Positions 45,524 through 58,639 of a DNA stretch of 64,000 nucleotides are shown one piece after another (the stretch's first letter is position 1; each line of letters starts with the position of its first letter). The position numbers and the translations under genes were made by a program. Source of the DNA: Glycine soja. Lineage: Eukaryota; Streptophyta; Magnoliopsida; Fabales; Fabaceae. The notes beneath the pieces were generated by a model. That model had not been told where the DNA came from, searched no databases, and saw only the letters and a program-made list of their open reading frames with translations. Where the stretch lies: the NCBI RefSeq assembly GCF_004193775.1, contig NC_041016.1:33341511-33405510 (forward strand). The letters run 5' to 3'.

Positions 45524-46105
45524 AACAGCAAGGAGAATATAAACAAAACCAAAAGAAACAGGGAAAGGCCCCATAAAATCTATACCCCAGACATCAAACA
45601 CCTCGCAGAATAACATTGGTTGTTGAGGCATCTGTTGTCTCCATGAAAGTGAGCCGCCTGCTCTCTAACAAGGCTCACAAGTGCTACAGATTCTCCACGC
45701 ATCCTTGAAGATGGTGGGCTAATAGAAACCACAGTCAAGCACCTTGCGAGCTGTCCTCTGTATGCCAAGATGGCCACCTGGTGCGGAAGAATGACAGAAT
45801 TGCAGGACTGAGTCAATCTCATGGTCTGGAATGCATCTCCTAATAACCTGGTCACTGCACAACTTCCACAAAAAGGGGTCATCCCAAATATAATGCTTAG
45901 CATCGCTCTTGATTTTATCATTTTGAGCTTTAGATGCTAAGGGAGGAAAAATAGAAGCAACCAAATAATTCACAATATTAGAAAACCAGGGAGTGGGGAA
46001 GGAATCAAAAATACTATACAGAATGTACAAATGGTCATCCGGAAAATCATCCCGAATGGGTAAGTCCTCAGACACGCGCTCAATCCTACTCAGGTGGTCA
46101 GCCAC
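45524..46105 (-). pseudogene. Gypsy integrase, zinc-binding N-terminal part
   Basis: 45719-46105 includes the His-His/Cys-Cys integrase zinc domain region (CHSSAPGGHLGIQRTA). Downstream, up to the LTR junction at 45,523, another frame encodes the start of the integrase core (DVWGIDFMGPFP). Interrupted by frameshift and by the SIRE1-like LTR. Confidence 0.8.
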
Positions 46106-46111
46106 GAGGTT

Positions 46112-47340
46112 CTATGCACCACTCCTATCACGGATCTCCAAATCAAACTCTTGGAGCCAAAGCATCCACCTAACTAATCTAGGCTTTGATTCAACCTTCT
46201 TCAACAGGTACTTCAGAGCTGCATGGTCAGTATAAACAATAACACAAGTACCAAGCAAATATGAACGAAATTTTTCAAGAGCAAAAACTATCGCTAATAG
46301 CTCCTTCTCTGTGGTAGTGTAATTTGCTTGAGCAACATCCAAAGTTCTGGAAGCGTAGTAGATCACCCGAGGAAGCTTATCAATCTTTTGAGCAAGGATA
46401 GCCCCCAATGCGTAATTGGATGCATCACACATTAGCTCAAATGGGGTTGTCCAATCAGGTGCCTGAATGATAAGGGTGGTAGTCACCGCACGCTTGAGGC
46501 AATCAAAAGCCTCTTTGCACCGGTCATCAAAATCAAACTCCACCTCCTGTTGCATAGATTGGACAGTGGAAGGGCCACTTTGCTAAAATCTTTGATAAAG
46601 CACCTATAAAACCCTGCATGACCAAGAAAAGAACGAACCTCTCGCATGCAAGAGGGGTAAGGCAATTGTGAAATAACATCTATTTTTGCAGGGTCTACCT
46701 CTATGTCCCTACTGGAAATGATATGCCCTAAAACTATACCTTGTTCTACCATGAAGTGACATTTTTCAAAATTCAGCACAAGGTTAGTTTCAATGCATCT
46801 ATTAAGAACTCTATCCAGACTATCCAAATATGCATCAAAAGAGGATCCATAAACAGTAAAATCATCCATAAACACCTCTATGCAACTCTCTAAAAAATCA
46901 CTGAAAATGCTAAGCACACACCGCTGGAAGGTACCAGGGGCGTTGCATAGGCCAAAGGGCATCCTCTTATAGGCAAAAGTGCCAAAGGGACAGGTGAATG
47001 TGGTTTTTTCTTGATCCTCAAGAGCAATATGAATTTGTAAATAACCAGAAAAACCATCAAGAAAACAGTAATGGGACTTACCTGCCAAGCGCTCAAGCAT
47101 TTGATCAATGAATGGTAGGGGAAAATGATCTTTTCTGGTTACCTGGTTCAGCCTCCTATAATCAATGCAGACTCGCCAACTGTTCTGCACTCTTGCCGGG
47201 ATAAGCTCATCCCTTTCATTCTTAATCACTGTGAGGCATGTCTTCTTAGGAACCACTTGGATTGGACTCACCCACTGGCTGTCAAAAATGGGGTAGATGA
47301 TTCCAACTTGTAAAAGCTTGGTCACTTCCTTTTTCACCAC
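46112..47340 (-). pseudogene. Gypsy reverse transcriptase and RNase H
   Basis: 46483-47340 is the reverse transcriptase with VCIDYRRLN, KMPFGLCNAPGTFQ-like (here RMPFGLCNAPGTFQR) and the catalytic FMDDFTVYG box. 46112-46555 is RNase H ([49 protein letters not shown]). The two overlap in different frames near 46,500, which implies a frameshift. Catalytic residues are still present in each part. Confidence 0.88.
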
Positions 47341-47361
47341 ATCTAGAATGACAGGGTTGAG

Positions 47362-48927
47362 TCACCACTGTGGCTGCCTCACTAGCTTAGCACCATCATC
47401 TAAAAGTGTGCTATGCATGCAGGTAGATGGGCTAATGCCAAGAATGTCTGCTAAAGTCCATCCAATGGCTTTCTTGTGCTTCTTGAGAACTAGAAACAAT
47501 TTCTCCTCTTGCTCAACAGCAAGGGAGGTAGAGGTGATCACTGGAAATTTTTCCCTGTCCTCCAAGTAAGCATATTTGAGGGTTGCTGATAAGGGCTTCA
47601 ACTCTGGTGTGGGTGGTGGCTGAACAGTGGGAGGAACCATGGTAGGAGAAGAAGAAGGTTCCTCAGTCTGTACCTCATAAAGTAAGTCAGAAGTATATGT
47701 ACTTCCTGCAACATGGTTAGTGCATTCTAACTCTAAAAAATCAACATCAAGAGGTACAACACCAAACTCAAATTCAAATTCACTCTTAGCATAAAAATCA
47801 GATACAGGATCAAATTCAAACTCAGGTTCAGGGTCAATGCATAAGGAATGACAAGTATGCAAATCAGATAAAAATGGATGTTTCCTATCATGAAGAGGAT
47901 CAAAATCAAACATATAATCATCAACAATCTGAGCAATTATCTCAGCACGAAAAACAGAATGATCCTGAGATGGATGTTTCATGGCATCAAGAATGTTAAA
48001 ATGAACAACAATATCACCAAATTCCATAGACAATGTGCCAGCATAAACATCTATCTTGGTTCAGGCTGTTTTCATAAATGGCCTGCCTAAAATATTTGGA
48101 CCTGAACCATGGGAAAATCCCTCTTCCATATTAAGAACATAAAAATCAACAGGAAAAATAATTTCACCAACCCGAACCAGCATATCCTCTATGAAACCTG
48201 TTGGGTAAGCAACACTTCTATTTGCCAAATGAATCACCACATCTGTAGATTGCAAAGGTCCAAGAGATAAAGAATTGAAAATGGACAGAGGCATGACACT
48301 AAATGATGCTCCTAGATCTAGCATGACATTCTCAAATTTACTGTTCCCAATAATGCAAAGTATACAGAAAGTACCTGGGTCCTTACATTTCTCAGGAATG
48401 TGAGGAACAGATTTACCTATCAATGCTGACACATTTCTGCCCATGCTAATCCTTTCATTGCCTTTGAGCTTCCTTTTGTGGGTGCATAGTGCCTTTAGAA
48501 AATTGGTATATCTTGGAATCTGCTTGATGTCATCTAGCAGAGGTATGTTCACCTCTACTTTCCTGAAGGTATCCAAGATCTCCTTTTCCGCTTCTTCCAT
48601 TTTTTTGTTTGGAATTGCTCTAGGTGGGAATGGAAGAGGGATAGGAGGCTGTTGTAAGTTAGAATTACTAGAAGAAGGTCCACCTGCATGAAAATTTTTG
48701 TTAGGAAGCTTTCTCTTTTGTGCAACTATCTCATCCTCTTTTTCAGGTGTAGAATGAAGCTTGACAGGTTCAGGTGCAGGTGCTGCTACTGTTGGAGGCA
48801 CTTGAATTTGGTTGCCAGACCTCAAGGTGATGGCACTCACATTTTTCGGATTCTGCACAGTTTGTGAAGACAATTTGTCAGAATTTTGGGACTGAGCTTG
48901 GTTCAACTGAGTAGCCATCTGCCCCAT
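47362..48927 (-). pseudogene. Gypsy protease and linker
   Basis: 48061-48927 encodes the Gag C-terminal/protease segment with the active-site motif LDLGASFSVMPLS and the NILGRPFM motif. 47362-48033 continues toward the reverse transcriptase (acidic linker, then ...GWTLADILGISPSTCMH). A DLGAS active site with Leu before Asp is typical of Athila/Tat-type plant gypsy elements as I recall. Confidence 0.82.
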
Positions 48928-48942
48928 CTGATTTGTCAGATT

Positions 48943-50286
48943 CTAAATGGAGGCTCTTGTCTCTTGCTGAAATTGCATATTCTGGATGGTCATTTGCCTC
49001 ACTAACTCTTCTAAGGAAGGTTGAGGAGGAGCCTTAGTTGCTTGTTTTCTTTGTTGTGATTGTTGTTGTTGTTGTTGCTGTATTGGAGGAGGAACATATG
49101 GCTTGCTTGGACCAGCAACATTCTGGAAAGGAGGGCAGGCTGTTGTTGTTGTGGAGGACTTGCCCATCTCAGATTTGGATGATTTCTCCAACCTGGATTG
49201 TATTTGTTGCTTGAAAGATCATAATTATTCTATTGTTGTTAGTTTTGCTGCTGAGGGGGTCTATTATAAATGTTTGCAGCATAAACTTCAGGTTGCTCAT
49301 TAACTCCAGATTGCTGCTAAGAAGGACAAAGATCTGTATGGTGATCTGCAGAAGAACATAGACCACAGACTCTTGCAACAGGTGCAGATTTCTGATTCAT
49401 GGCAAACTGAGTTACTAGGTTGACCAAGGCATCAAGTTTTCCCTCAAGCTTTTTATTTTGAGCAGATGAAGATGAATCCGTGGCCACCTCATGGACTCAT
49501 CTAAAGACAATAACATCGTTTCTTGCACTGAATTGTTGGGAGTTGGAAGCCATCTTCTCAATCAAATTCCTAGCCTCAACAGGGGTCATATCACTAAGAG
49601 CTCCACCATTGGCAGCATCAATCATACTCCTCTCCATGTTGCTAAGTCCCTCATAGAAATATTGAAGAAGGAGTTGCTCAGAAATCTGGTGGTAAGGACA
49701 GCTTGCACACAATTTCTTGAATCTTTCCCAGTACTCATACAAGCTCTCTCCACTAAGTTGTCTGATGCCTGAAATGTCTTTTCTGATGGCAGTGATCCTA
49801 GATGCAGGGAAGAATTTCTCCAAGAACACCCTCTTAAGGTCATCCCAGTTGAAAATGGACCTGAGAGCAAGGTAGTACAACCAATCTTTTGCCACTCCCT
49901 CTAGAGAATGAGGAAAAACCTTTTAAAAAGATATGATCTTCTTGGACATCAGGGGGCTTCATGGTGGAACAAACAATATGGAACTCCTTAAGATGCTTAT
50001 GAGGATCTTCACCTGCAAGACCATGAAACTTGGGTAGCAAATGGATTAGTCCAGTCTTGAGAACATATGGAACACCCTCATCAGGATATTGAATGCACAA
50101 GCTTTCATAAGTGAAATCAAGTGTAGCCATCTCCCTAAGAGTCCTCTCACAAGGTGGAGGTTGAGCCATGTTCTCAGTACGAAAATTAGTAGTTGAATGC
50201 TCAAAATCAGAATATTCAGAATCACCAGCAAAAAAATACTCAAAATGCTCAAAATGCTCGAAATGCATAGAATGATCAAGATGCAC
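48943..50286 (-). pseudogene. Gypsy gag
   Basis: 49840-50286 starts the Gag (MAQPPPCERTLREMATLDF, KFHGLAGEDPHKHLKEFH). A frameshift near an A/T run at about 49,915-49,925 moves it to 49497-49895 (DWLYYLALRSIFNWDDLKRVFLEKFFP). 48943-49191 is a Gln-rich stretch (CAA/GTT repeats near 49,060-49,080). Several stops lie between the pieces. Confidence 0.82.
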
Positions 50287-51076
50287 ACTATGCCTAACTA
50301 ATCAATGAAAGGTTCTATCTATTTCAGGATGAAAGGGTTGTAAATCACCTGGATTGCCCCTAGTCATGCACTATATGCAGCAAATAGTGTGTTCTCAAAC
50401 AAGCACCAGGGGAGGGTTAAAACTACAACTATAGTCAAATGATATCCAAATGAGCTGAAATTTTATGAGCAACACCCTAAAATCATGAAAAGATAGCACA
50501 AAAAGTTTCAGACAAAAATTCAAAGTCTAACTATGAAAACTGCCTAAGGAAAGTTTAGAAAAATAAGACAATAATACTAAAAAAATAAAAAAAAACTTAG
50601 TAAACGACTGATTTTTCGAGTTTGGGAGTTGGTTGCCACAGTATGGGAAATTTTTTTCTACCCCAAATGCATATATAATAATAGTCATTCTGATACCCGG
50701 AGCAAAAGTTATGGCCGTTTTAAGTTTTGCTAAAAACAAGTTCCCAAAATTTGTCTCTCTCAAATTCAACCACACCAAGTACTTCTGGTATTTTTCACAC
50801 AAAATATGGATCAAAAGAAACTATCACACAAAAAATCAGCCAAAAATAACAACTCTAACTATCAAAACAAAAATCGCTAATTAAATTGCAAAATCAGTCA
50901 CTAATTCTCAGTCGCTAATCATTGTTCACAACAAAACACCAATTGAATCAGTCGCTAAAAACAGTCGCTAAACAGGGGGCGCAACTGAAATGCAAAACAG
51001 AACGCTATACAAAACAAAACAACTAAACACTATTATGAACCTTTGGCCCACTGCTCCCCGGCAACGACGCCAAATT

Positions 51077-52205
51077 TGATCGAGGCCGTACCCGAATAAA
51101 ATAAATATTAAAAATGCAGTATCTAGGAAGTGATCCTAGGTCGTCTCCCAACGAGCAATGGTCAACCAAACGTTCATAACAGATAGTAATAAAACAGTAA
51201 CGAATTGGGGGGGGGTTGTTTGTTTTTGTAAATTAAACAGTAAATAAATTTGAATTAGAAAATAACAGAATTAAAACTTGTTGTTTCCCCTTGATTCACA
51301 AGCAAGTCTCTTATCCTAGGTTACGAGAATTTATCCCTAACAGTTCAATCACTTAATCCAACCCTAAATTAAATTACTAAGCGAAAATTAACATAAGGAT
51401 GTCATTATGTGATTAAACAACACATACACTAATTAATCATGAACAAAACTGATCATTAACATGAACGTAATTTAAGCGCAGAGACAATTAATCAAGCACT
51501 AAACATGCATGAATTAATAGCAACAAATACAAAGTAATTGGTGAAGAGGAAAAACTGATCAGAATTTAATAGTAATAACAAAACCTCAAAGAGAGTTGTG
51601 CTTGATCCTCAAGAGAAAACAACGCTGGAGACTTAGCCTTCCATTAATCAGTAGAAAACGAAATTATAGATTGAAGCAGAAATGAAATTGCAGAAAACAA
51701 ATTTTATTCTACGTGAACAGTAATAAAAACTGGAATTGCCAAAACTCTAGAATTATTCTCCTCTCCAAAAAACCTCCCAAAACTAAAACTCTAGTGCTGT
51801 TATATAGGTCCTCAACCCCAAAGCTTACAAATCTATTTTAAGTTCAAGCTCATAAACGAAATAAAATAAAATCTGGACAAGATAAGATAAGATTGGATGA
51901 AATAAAATTTGGAAAAAATAAAATCTAAATGGAATAAAATCTGGATAAAATAAAATCTAGATGGAACAAAATATGGATAAGATAAGATTTGATAAAATAA
52001 AATTGTTTGCTCTCTTCAAGTCCAAGCCCAATTCCGGATTGAAGCCTAATTACTTATAATTCTCCTGAAATTAAATTAAAAACACAAAATTAGTCAAGTA
52101 GGCCCAAATGATAAAACTGCATAATTAATTTTACAATTAAGGCTAATCAGTAATTAAAATGGTGACAAAAAGGGTTAAGAAATAGGAGAAAATAATGACA
52201 CATCA
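51077..52205 (-). repeat. 5' LTR of the Athila-like element
   Basis: A 1129-bp LTR directly adjoining the tRNA-Asp primer-binding site. Runs of AAATAAAATCTAGAT-like repeats (51,850-51,990) occur in both LTR copies. Confidence 0.9.
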
Positions 52206-54757
52206 ATCACTTCTAAGTGATACAATGTTGAGACCGTTTTCATTTTGAATCACCTTGGCAAGTTTGCGAAAAGCATCAAAAGCTTCCTTTTTGGTTTTTA
52301 AAAATAAAGTCCATGTGAACCTTGAGTAGTTGTCTACTATAACTAAGCCATAGTAATTTCCACTCAAACTCATAGTTCTAGAGGGACCAAATAAATCAAT
52401 GTGAAGTAGTTCAACCGATATTGAAGTAGAAACAATGTTCTTACTTTGAAAAGAGTTTTTAACTTGCTTACCTTTTTTACAAGCTCCACACAATTTATTT
52501 TTCTCAAACTTGAGTTTTGGAAGACCAATTACTAAGTCTTTCCTAACTAGATGATTGAGATTATACATGTTTATGTGTGCAGTCCTACGATGCCACAACC
52601 AAGAATAATCTATCTTACTTACCAAACAACTCGGCTCATGAAATAATGCATGTTCAATGTTTAACATATAGATATTACCTATTCTCTTGCCAATATGGAC
52701 AACCTCACCGAACATAACTTCACTAATAAGACAACAATACTTGTTGAATTCAATTTTGAAGTCTATGTCACACAGTTATTTAATGCTCAGGAGGTTATGC
52801 TTTAGTCCATCCACGTATAGAACATTCTTTATCTATGTTTTGTACTGATTTCCAATATTTTCTTCTCTTATTATCTTTCCTTTATTGTTGTCTCCAAAAG
52901 CGACATATCCTCCTTCTTTTGACTCAAAGTCATTGAGTTTGGACTTGTCACCTGTCATGTGCTTAGAGCATCAACTATCCAAGTACCATAGTGAATCCCT
53001 TACTTTTAGGCACACCTAAATGACAAGATCAATTAGAGAGAGGTGGTACCTAATTTAAATTGGGTCCAATGGGGTTAATCTTTACAAATAAATCTTTTAG
53101 AATTGAGATATATTTGCCTATTGGAACATCAAATCTCCTAACATAGCATTTATACGATGTATTTTGGAGACCTTGTTTGGGTTCACCCTTTTTAAGGATA
53201 CAAACTTAGTTTTCTTTGAAAAGGTGGTTTGTTTGTTGTACCCCAACTGGGTCTTATCTGTAGTATGCTTTTGCACATTGAGCATATGATTGATATTACT
53301 CTTTCCTTTGTTTAATTTTCCAAATAGATATTTGAGATAGGAAAGCTCGGTTTGCAAATTCATACGTTCAACATAGTGGTCCTTTTTGAAATTTTCAAAT
53401 TCAGTTTGCAAAGACTTGTAATCATCCATGTTAAGAGAAGTGGAGGTACAATCACAATTGGTGGCTTTATATTTTGAAACAAGATTTTCATTTTCTTTCT
53501 TCAATTTATCTAACTCACTTTGTGTTGAAGCCAATTCAGTGATATGCAATTTCAACTATTTGTTCAGAACAGGAAGCCTTTGAGCTTTTTCGTGCATTTC
53601 ATTAAATGCTTCAAAAAATTTTTGTTCATCCATTGACTTTGCCACTAAACATACATTTGCTATTTCTTCATCACTAGAAGAGTCGGAGGTTGTTGACGCA
53701 TTATCTTCCCAAGCTATGTAGGCTTTCTTTTATTTTTGATCCTTCTTTCCTTTCTTTTCACCAACATGTTTTCTTAGGTGGATAGGACATTCAAATTTGA
53801 TATAACCTTGCTTACCACATTCGAAGCATGTGAAGTTGTTGTTGTGGTTGTTGTTCTTAATCTTCTTGGAGGATTTATAGAATTTTTTTGTCTTTGGACT
53901 TCTTGAGAAACTTTCCAAATTTTCTTACCATCAGATTGAAATTCTTTGCATCTTCCTCATTACTGGAATCATTCTTATAATCTTCCTTTAAGGAGTTGAC
54001 TTTTAGTGAAATTCCTTTCCTTTTCTTTTTTGTTTCTTCTGCATAAGATTGCTGAATTAGCTCATGTTTATATGAAAGAAACTTGTTGAATAAAGCTTTC
54101 ATCATCATTGTAGCTAGATTCTTAGATTCCTTGATTGTTGTAATCATCGGTTCTTAAGTTCTTGTAAGACAATTTATGATTTTGATGTTCATCCCTTCAT
54201 CTTCAAACGTTTCTGCTAGACCAAGGAGATGGTTCACAATATGAGTGAATCTTGTTTGATGTTCTGAAATGGTTTCTCCATTCTTTATTTGAAACGCCTC
54301 AAATTCGGATACAAGAGTGTGCTTTTTTGCTCTTCTCACATCTGTTGTGCCTTCATGAGTGACTTCAAGCATATTCCAAATTTCCTTCACACTTTTTCAC
54401 CTAGCAGTACAAAAGAATTCATCAAAAGATAAACCAAAAGTTAAAATATTTTTGGCTTTTCGACCATCTTACACTTTTCTTTCTCATCATTTTTCATCTC
54501 ATCCCATTCTTTAGGTACTAATTCACCATTTAGTTCTTTAGTAGGAATGAAAGGACCTTTAATAATGGCATTCCATGCACCAGGATCAATTGACTGAATA
54601 AAGATTTCAATTCTTTTTTGCCAAAAAGAAAAATGTTTACCCTCAAATGAAGGAGGTCGATTCAAAGATGCATCCTCTTTGAAAGTGTTTTTTTAGCCCA
54701 TCTTTAGAAAATTGTGATCTTGAGTAACTTTCAAGACTTATCTCTGATACCAATTAA
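52206..54757 (-). pseudogene. Copia gag-pol fragment B: gag to integrase core
   Basis: Read on the minus strand. Gag pieces lie at 54441-54665 (PPSFEGKHFSFWQKRIEIF), 54154-54390, 53875-54147 and 53730-53918, the last with the zinc knuckle CFECGKQGYIKFECP. A coiled-coil-like stretch follows (53118-53555). 52203-52715 is the pre-integrase and integrase N-terminal part (LWHRRTAHINMYNLNHLVRK, CGACKKGKQ, LLHIDLFGPS). The frame runs to the ATCAC target site and resumes at 40,359 on the other side of the gypsy element. The many stops mean it was already dead or has decayed since. Confidence 0.87.
54742..54753 (-). other. Copia primer-binding site
   Basis: The minus strand reads TTGGTATCAGAG, complementary to the 3' end of initiator methionine tRNA, just inside the copia 5' LTR. 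Confidence 0.8.
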
Positions 54758-54759
54758 AA

Positions 54760-55950
54760 AAGATGATGGTACTCAACAAACCAAGAGGAGGGGGGGGGGG
54801 CTGAATTACAATATTCACTCAATGCATATGAAATTACAAAACTACCCCTAATACAAAAACTAGTCTAGGTGCCCTAAAATACAAGGGCTGAAAAATCCTA
54901 CATTTTAAGGGTACCCTACCTATATTATGAAGCCCTAAATACAAGGCCAAAAAATAATGAAACCTTAATCTAATATGTACAAAGATAAGTGGGCTCATAC
55001 TTAACCCATGGACCCGAAATCTACCCTAAGGCTCATCAGAACCCTAGGGCCTTCTCTTGTATCTTTGGCCCAATCTACTTGGAGTCTTCTATCCAATGCC
55101 CTTGTGGGGTAGGATCGCATCAAGGTGTTCTTCTTGAACTCAAGAAAATGACACAACTCACTTATCACAAAAGATCTTCACAATCAAAAAATTTAAAGGT
55201 GTGAGTTACTTCTTCTAAGCAATTTTCTTCTCTTCTTTCTTTAACTAATAACAACATGTGATCTTAGCTCATTCAGAGGCTTATTGTGTTATTTTCAAGA
55301 TTGTTTAGAAGAGAACACAAGTTGGTTGTTTATAAAGAAAACAATTATAACTATCTGTAATCGATTAAATCTATAAGGTAATCGATTAATTCAATGAAGT
55401 AATTGATTATATTATCTTTTTAATCAATTAAAGTATTCTTCCCAAAATCTAGAAATAACTCAAGAATAGTGCAATCAATTATATACTCAAAGTAATCGAT
55501 TAAAGTATTCTTGTTCACTTCTGAACTACTTAAGAAAGAGAAGTAATCGATTATATCACTCAATAATCGATTAAAGCAAAGACTCCTAAATAAATCAGAC
55601 ATTGTCTCAAAAACAACTTTGTAATCGATTATGAGAAGGTTGTAATCGATTAAATTGATACGAGACATAACTCTGCAAGCTTAAGATAACTTCTGTAATC
55701 GATTATGATAAGGTTGTAATCGATTAAAACAAGGAGCTTTGCCTTCGGAAGATACTTTTTTAACTTAGAATGATGGTGCATGATGAACAAAAGATATGAT
55801 ATGGACTAAGATGCAACATTCAATATAACAGTCAATACAAATGTCACTCGAAGGAGTTGAGCATGTAAAAGACAAAACATCTTTAAGCTTTTCTCCAAGC
55901 TTCATATTTTAGTCTTCATGTTGTTCATGTTGCTCCCCCTATCTCTAACA
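54760..55950 (-). mobile_element. Copia 5' LTR with embedded gypsy LTR fragment
   Basis: On the minus strand the LTR starts TGTTAGAGATAGGGGGAGC at 55,950 and ends near 54,760 next to the primer-binding site. It carries many AATCGATTA motifs (55,355-55,730). The segment 54,825-55,118 matches the end of the gypsy LTR at 1043-1348, so a gypsy LTR piece was captured in this LTR. A C/G-run lies at 54,788-54,800. The matching 3' LTR is missing. Confidence 0.75.
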
Positions 55951-56010
55951 ATATGTAGAAAAGTGTTTTCATTTTATATTTTGTTCACACCCCTGCACTA
56001 AGACGAAAAC

Positions 56011-56215
56011 ATGATTCTGCATATAAAATATGAAATGAAATCATGATTCCATTTCATATTTTGTATGCAGAAACACATTTTCGTTGTGTATTTGTTTCAG
56101 CTTAAACAAATATTCATTAAAAACATGATTATGCATACAAAATCTAAAATAGAATCATGATTCCTTTTCAGAGTTTGTATGCAAAATCATATATTTTGTT
56201 GTGTATTTGTTTCGA
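56011..56215. repeat. Tandem pair of foldback repeats
   Basis: Two diverged units of about 110 bp, each centred on an ATCATGAT palindrome. In unit 1, the arms 56015-56037 and 56050-56072 pair at 22 of 23 positions (TTCTGCATATAAAATATGAA pairs with its partner). In unit 2, arms at about 56124-56149 and 56165-56190 pair less well. Both units continue into TTGTGTATTTGTTTC.GCTT or a close variant. Confidence 0.85.
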
Positions 56216-58588
56216 CTTGAAAAAACACAATAAAATCATAATTTTGTTATGTATCTCAACAATGGTGAAAGAGGAAGAGAAAGGGTGTGATGGGTTTGAA
56301 CTAAGGGATAAATGTTCTTTTCCATGGATTTTAAAAGTTGGTATAGGACCGATAACAATTCTTGTAGCTGGGGGTTAATAACAATTACCGTTATTGAAAT
56401 TTTTATTTTTTTTTATAATTGGTTACCGATTTCTTGATTTTGGTTACCAACACTATTTTATTTTTCTTAGTAAAGACTACGTAAAAGTTTTAAAAACAAT
56501 GATTTAGTTTGATGTATATATTCAATTTCTTTTAAACAGCTAATTAATGAATAGATAAATGAAGGAGTTCAACAAATTAAACATCAGTCGCTCCTTAAGA
56601 TGCCTTCAAGTTTCATCCTCACAGCTGATGAGCCGAAGTATTCAAATGTCATTAGAAACATTAATTACACACCACGAAAAATTCTGAAATAAGTAACGCT
56701 TTGAGAAAATGATGTTAAGTATAGATTATTCAATATTTCAACTCAAGATTGCTACCACTTAAAAAAAAAGACTCACTTAAAAATTTGATAATGAAGAAGA
56801 TTTCTTTTTTTTTTTTTTAATTTTTAGAGTAGCTAGACTTGGGTTTTCGTATTAAAAATTTAAAATTAAACGTTTGAACAAAGAGGCTAGTTTTGGGGCC
56901 ACAATATGTGAGACGATGATTGAAATTGATGTCGTTTTTAGTACATGATAAAACTTATCTCTCCCTTTTCTCACCTTTATAACATTTCAAAGTTCGTGGT
57001 TCAATGATAACAAAGAAAAAGAAAAAACAGTTTGTGGTTTAAAATAAAGTACCAGATCTCACATTTGTTTAGCCGACGCCCAAAATTCAAAGTTCAAACG
57101 TCACATTGTTAGGATCGATATCGGATTTCTTAAAAAATGCAACGGACCGACACAACTTTGCCTTAATTTCGGAGGTGTGACAATAGTTACATTCAATCCC
57201 TGCACAATGGGTACATCGGGTTTCTAAGGTTACCTAACCTATACACTAGAAAAAGTACCATAAAAAAAATTAAAATTGCAACACTATGAAAGGAAAGGGT
57301 CATGTTCTTCTAGTAGGTTAAATACAAATGTCAAGTCGGCTGAGGTATAGATACAAATCATATATATAATGAAAGTCTGGTATTTTGATTTTTCCTTGTT
57401 CAATCTATTTATTTTACATTATATATATAGGTAATTACACTCAAAATTATAGTATTTGTGATAATTGCACTCGAAATTAAAACAATAAATAACAACATTT
57501 TAGTATTATTTCGATAAAATATTTTTATAACTATTCTTATTATTTATATAAAATAATAATAATATTTTATATTTTTAATTTATTTACAAACAATCTATTA
57601 GAATAAATAACTTGTGTGTGTATAATTTTATTATTGTTTTTGTAATTAATGTAAGGCACATATTATAGTTTATTCTCGTATAAAGATATATACATTGTAA
57701 CTTATTTTTAAAATTTATAATATAATCAAATTAATTTTTTTTTCTGAGAAATTAATCTAAAATATATTAAAAGAAAATAATAAAAGATAGACGATGGTTT
57801 TGGATTTTAAAATAAAATATATGTCATTTTCTTTGGGTACGTATTAAACTATTTTAGTTTTCTTCGAAAAATAAACTTTTATAGTTTTAATCAGATAAAA
57901 GACATGCATATTAGTTGATTTTTCAAAACAAAAAAAAATAACGTTCCTCTTCTATCTCTATATTGAGTACCCTCTTCCCAAGAAAAAGTAATTTATTAAT
58001 ATATAAATTATTAATTAATGTCTAAATTGAATAATATATAATTTACCAGCAAACTATTTTGATATATTGTGGGAGCCTTGTAACATTCACCACATTGAAA
58101 TTCAAAATTTCAACACTTATTTCCCTTAAATGCATACCCAATCACATAGTTTCTTTTAATAAGCAATCCTGCCTAAATATTTTTATTTTATTGAGCGGTT
58201 AAAATCAATTTTCTCAATTTTTCATTCTTTTAGTCTCATTATTAATAATTTTTTTTTGTTTCTTTATATAATTCCATGCGTTTACGTTAATTATCATTAA
58301 TTTTGTGATAGGAGAAATATGAGTAATTGTGTTAGCTTCCGTAAAGGTTTTTTCTTTGACATAAGTGTGCATGACGTTATAATTTAGGATAGATATATAT
58401 TCCTCAATTGGAAATTATTAATTTTTTTTATTTAGTTTAAATGTTATCTATGCAAGTATTTGATAAAATTTAAAACTTGCAAATTAATTATTTACTCAAA
58501 GATATACGATGGCATGCATAACATAAGATTTTATACATTAAAAACTTTAATTGTTTTCTTTTTGTTATAGAGGGGATTAAAAAATTTC

Positions 58589-58591
<3 letters not shown>

Positions 58592-58636
<45 letters not shown>
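58592..58636. repeat. (AT)n microsatellite
   Basis: An uninterrupted run of about 22 TA/AT units. Likely polymorphic in length. Confidence 0.95.

Positions 58637-58639
<3 letters not shown>

Larger units (their letters stand above)
40360..52205 (-). mobile_element. Athila-like Ty3/gypsy element, 11.8 kb, complete ends
   Basis: LTRs at 40360-41469 (3', 1110 bp) and 51077-52205 (5', 1129 bp), both TGATCGAGGCC...GACACATCA. The perfect TSD is ATCAC (40355-40359, 52206-52210). The primer-binding site CTCCCCGGCAACGACGCCA (51054-51072) matches the tRNA-Asp 3' end with one change. A polypurine tract lies at 41470-41485. The order on the minus strand is gag, protease, reverse transcriptase, RNase H, integrase, then a 1.5-kb non-coding segment. 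Broken by frameshifts and by a SIRE1-like LTR at 43828-45523. Inserted into copia integrase. Confidence 0.93.
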
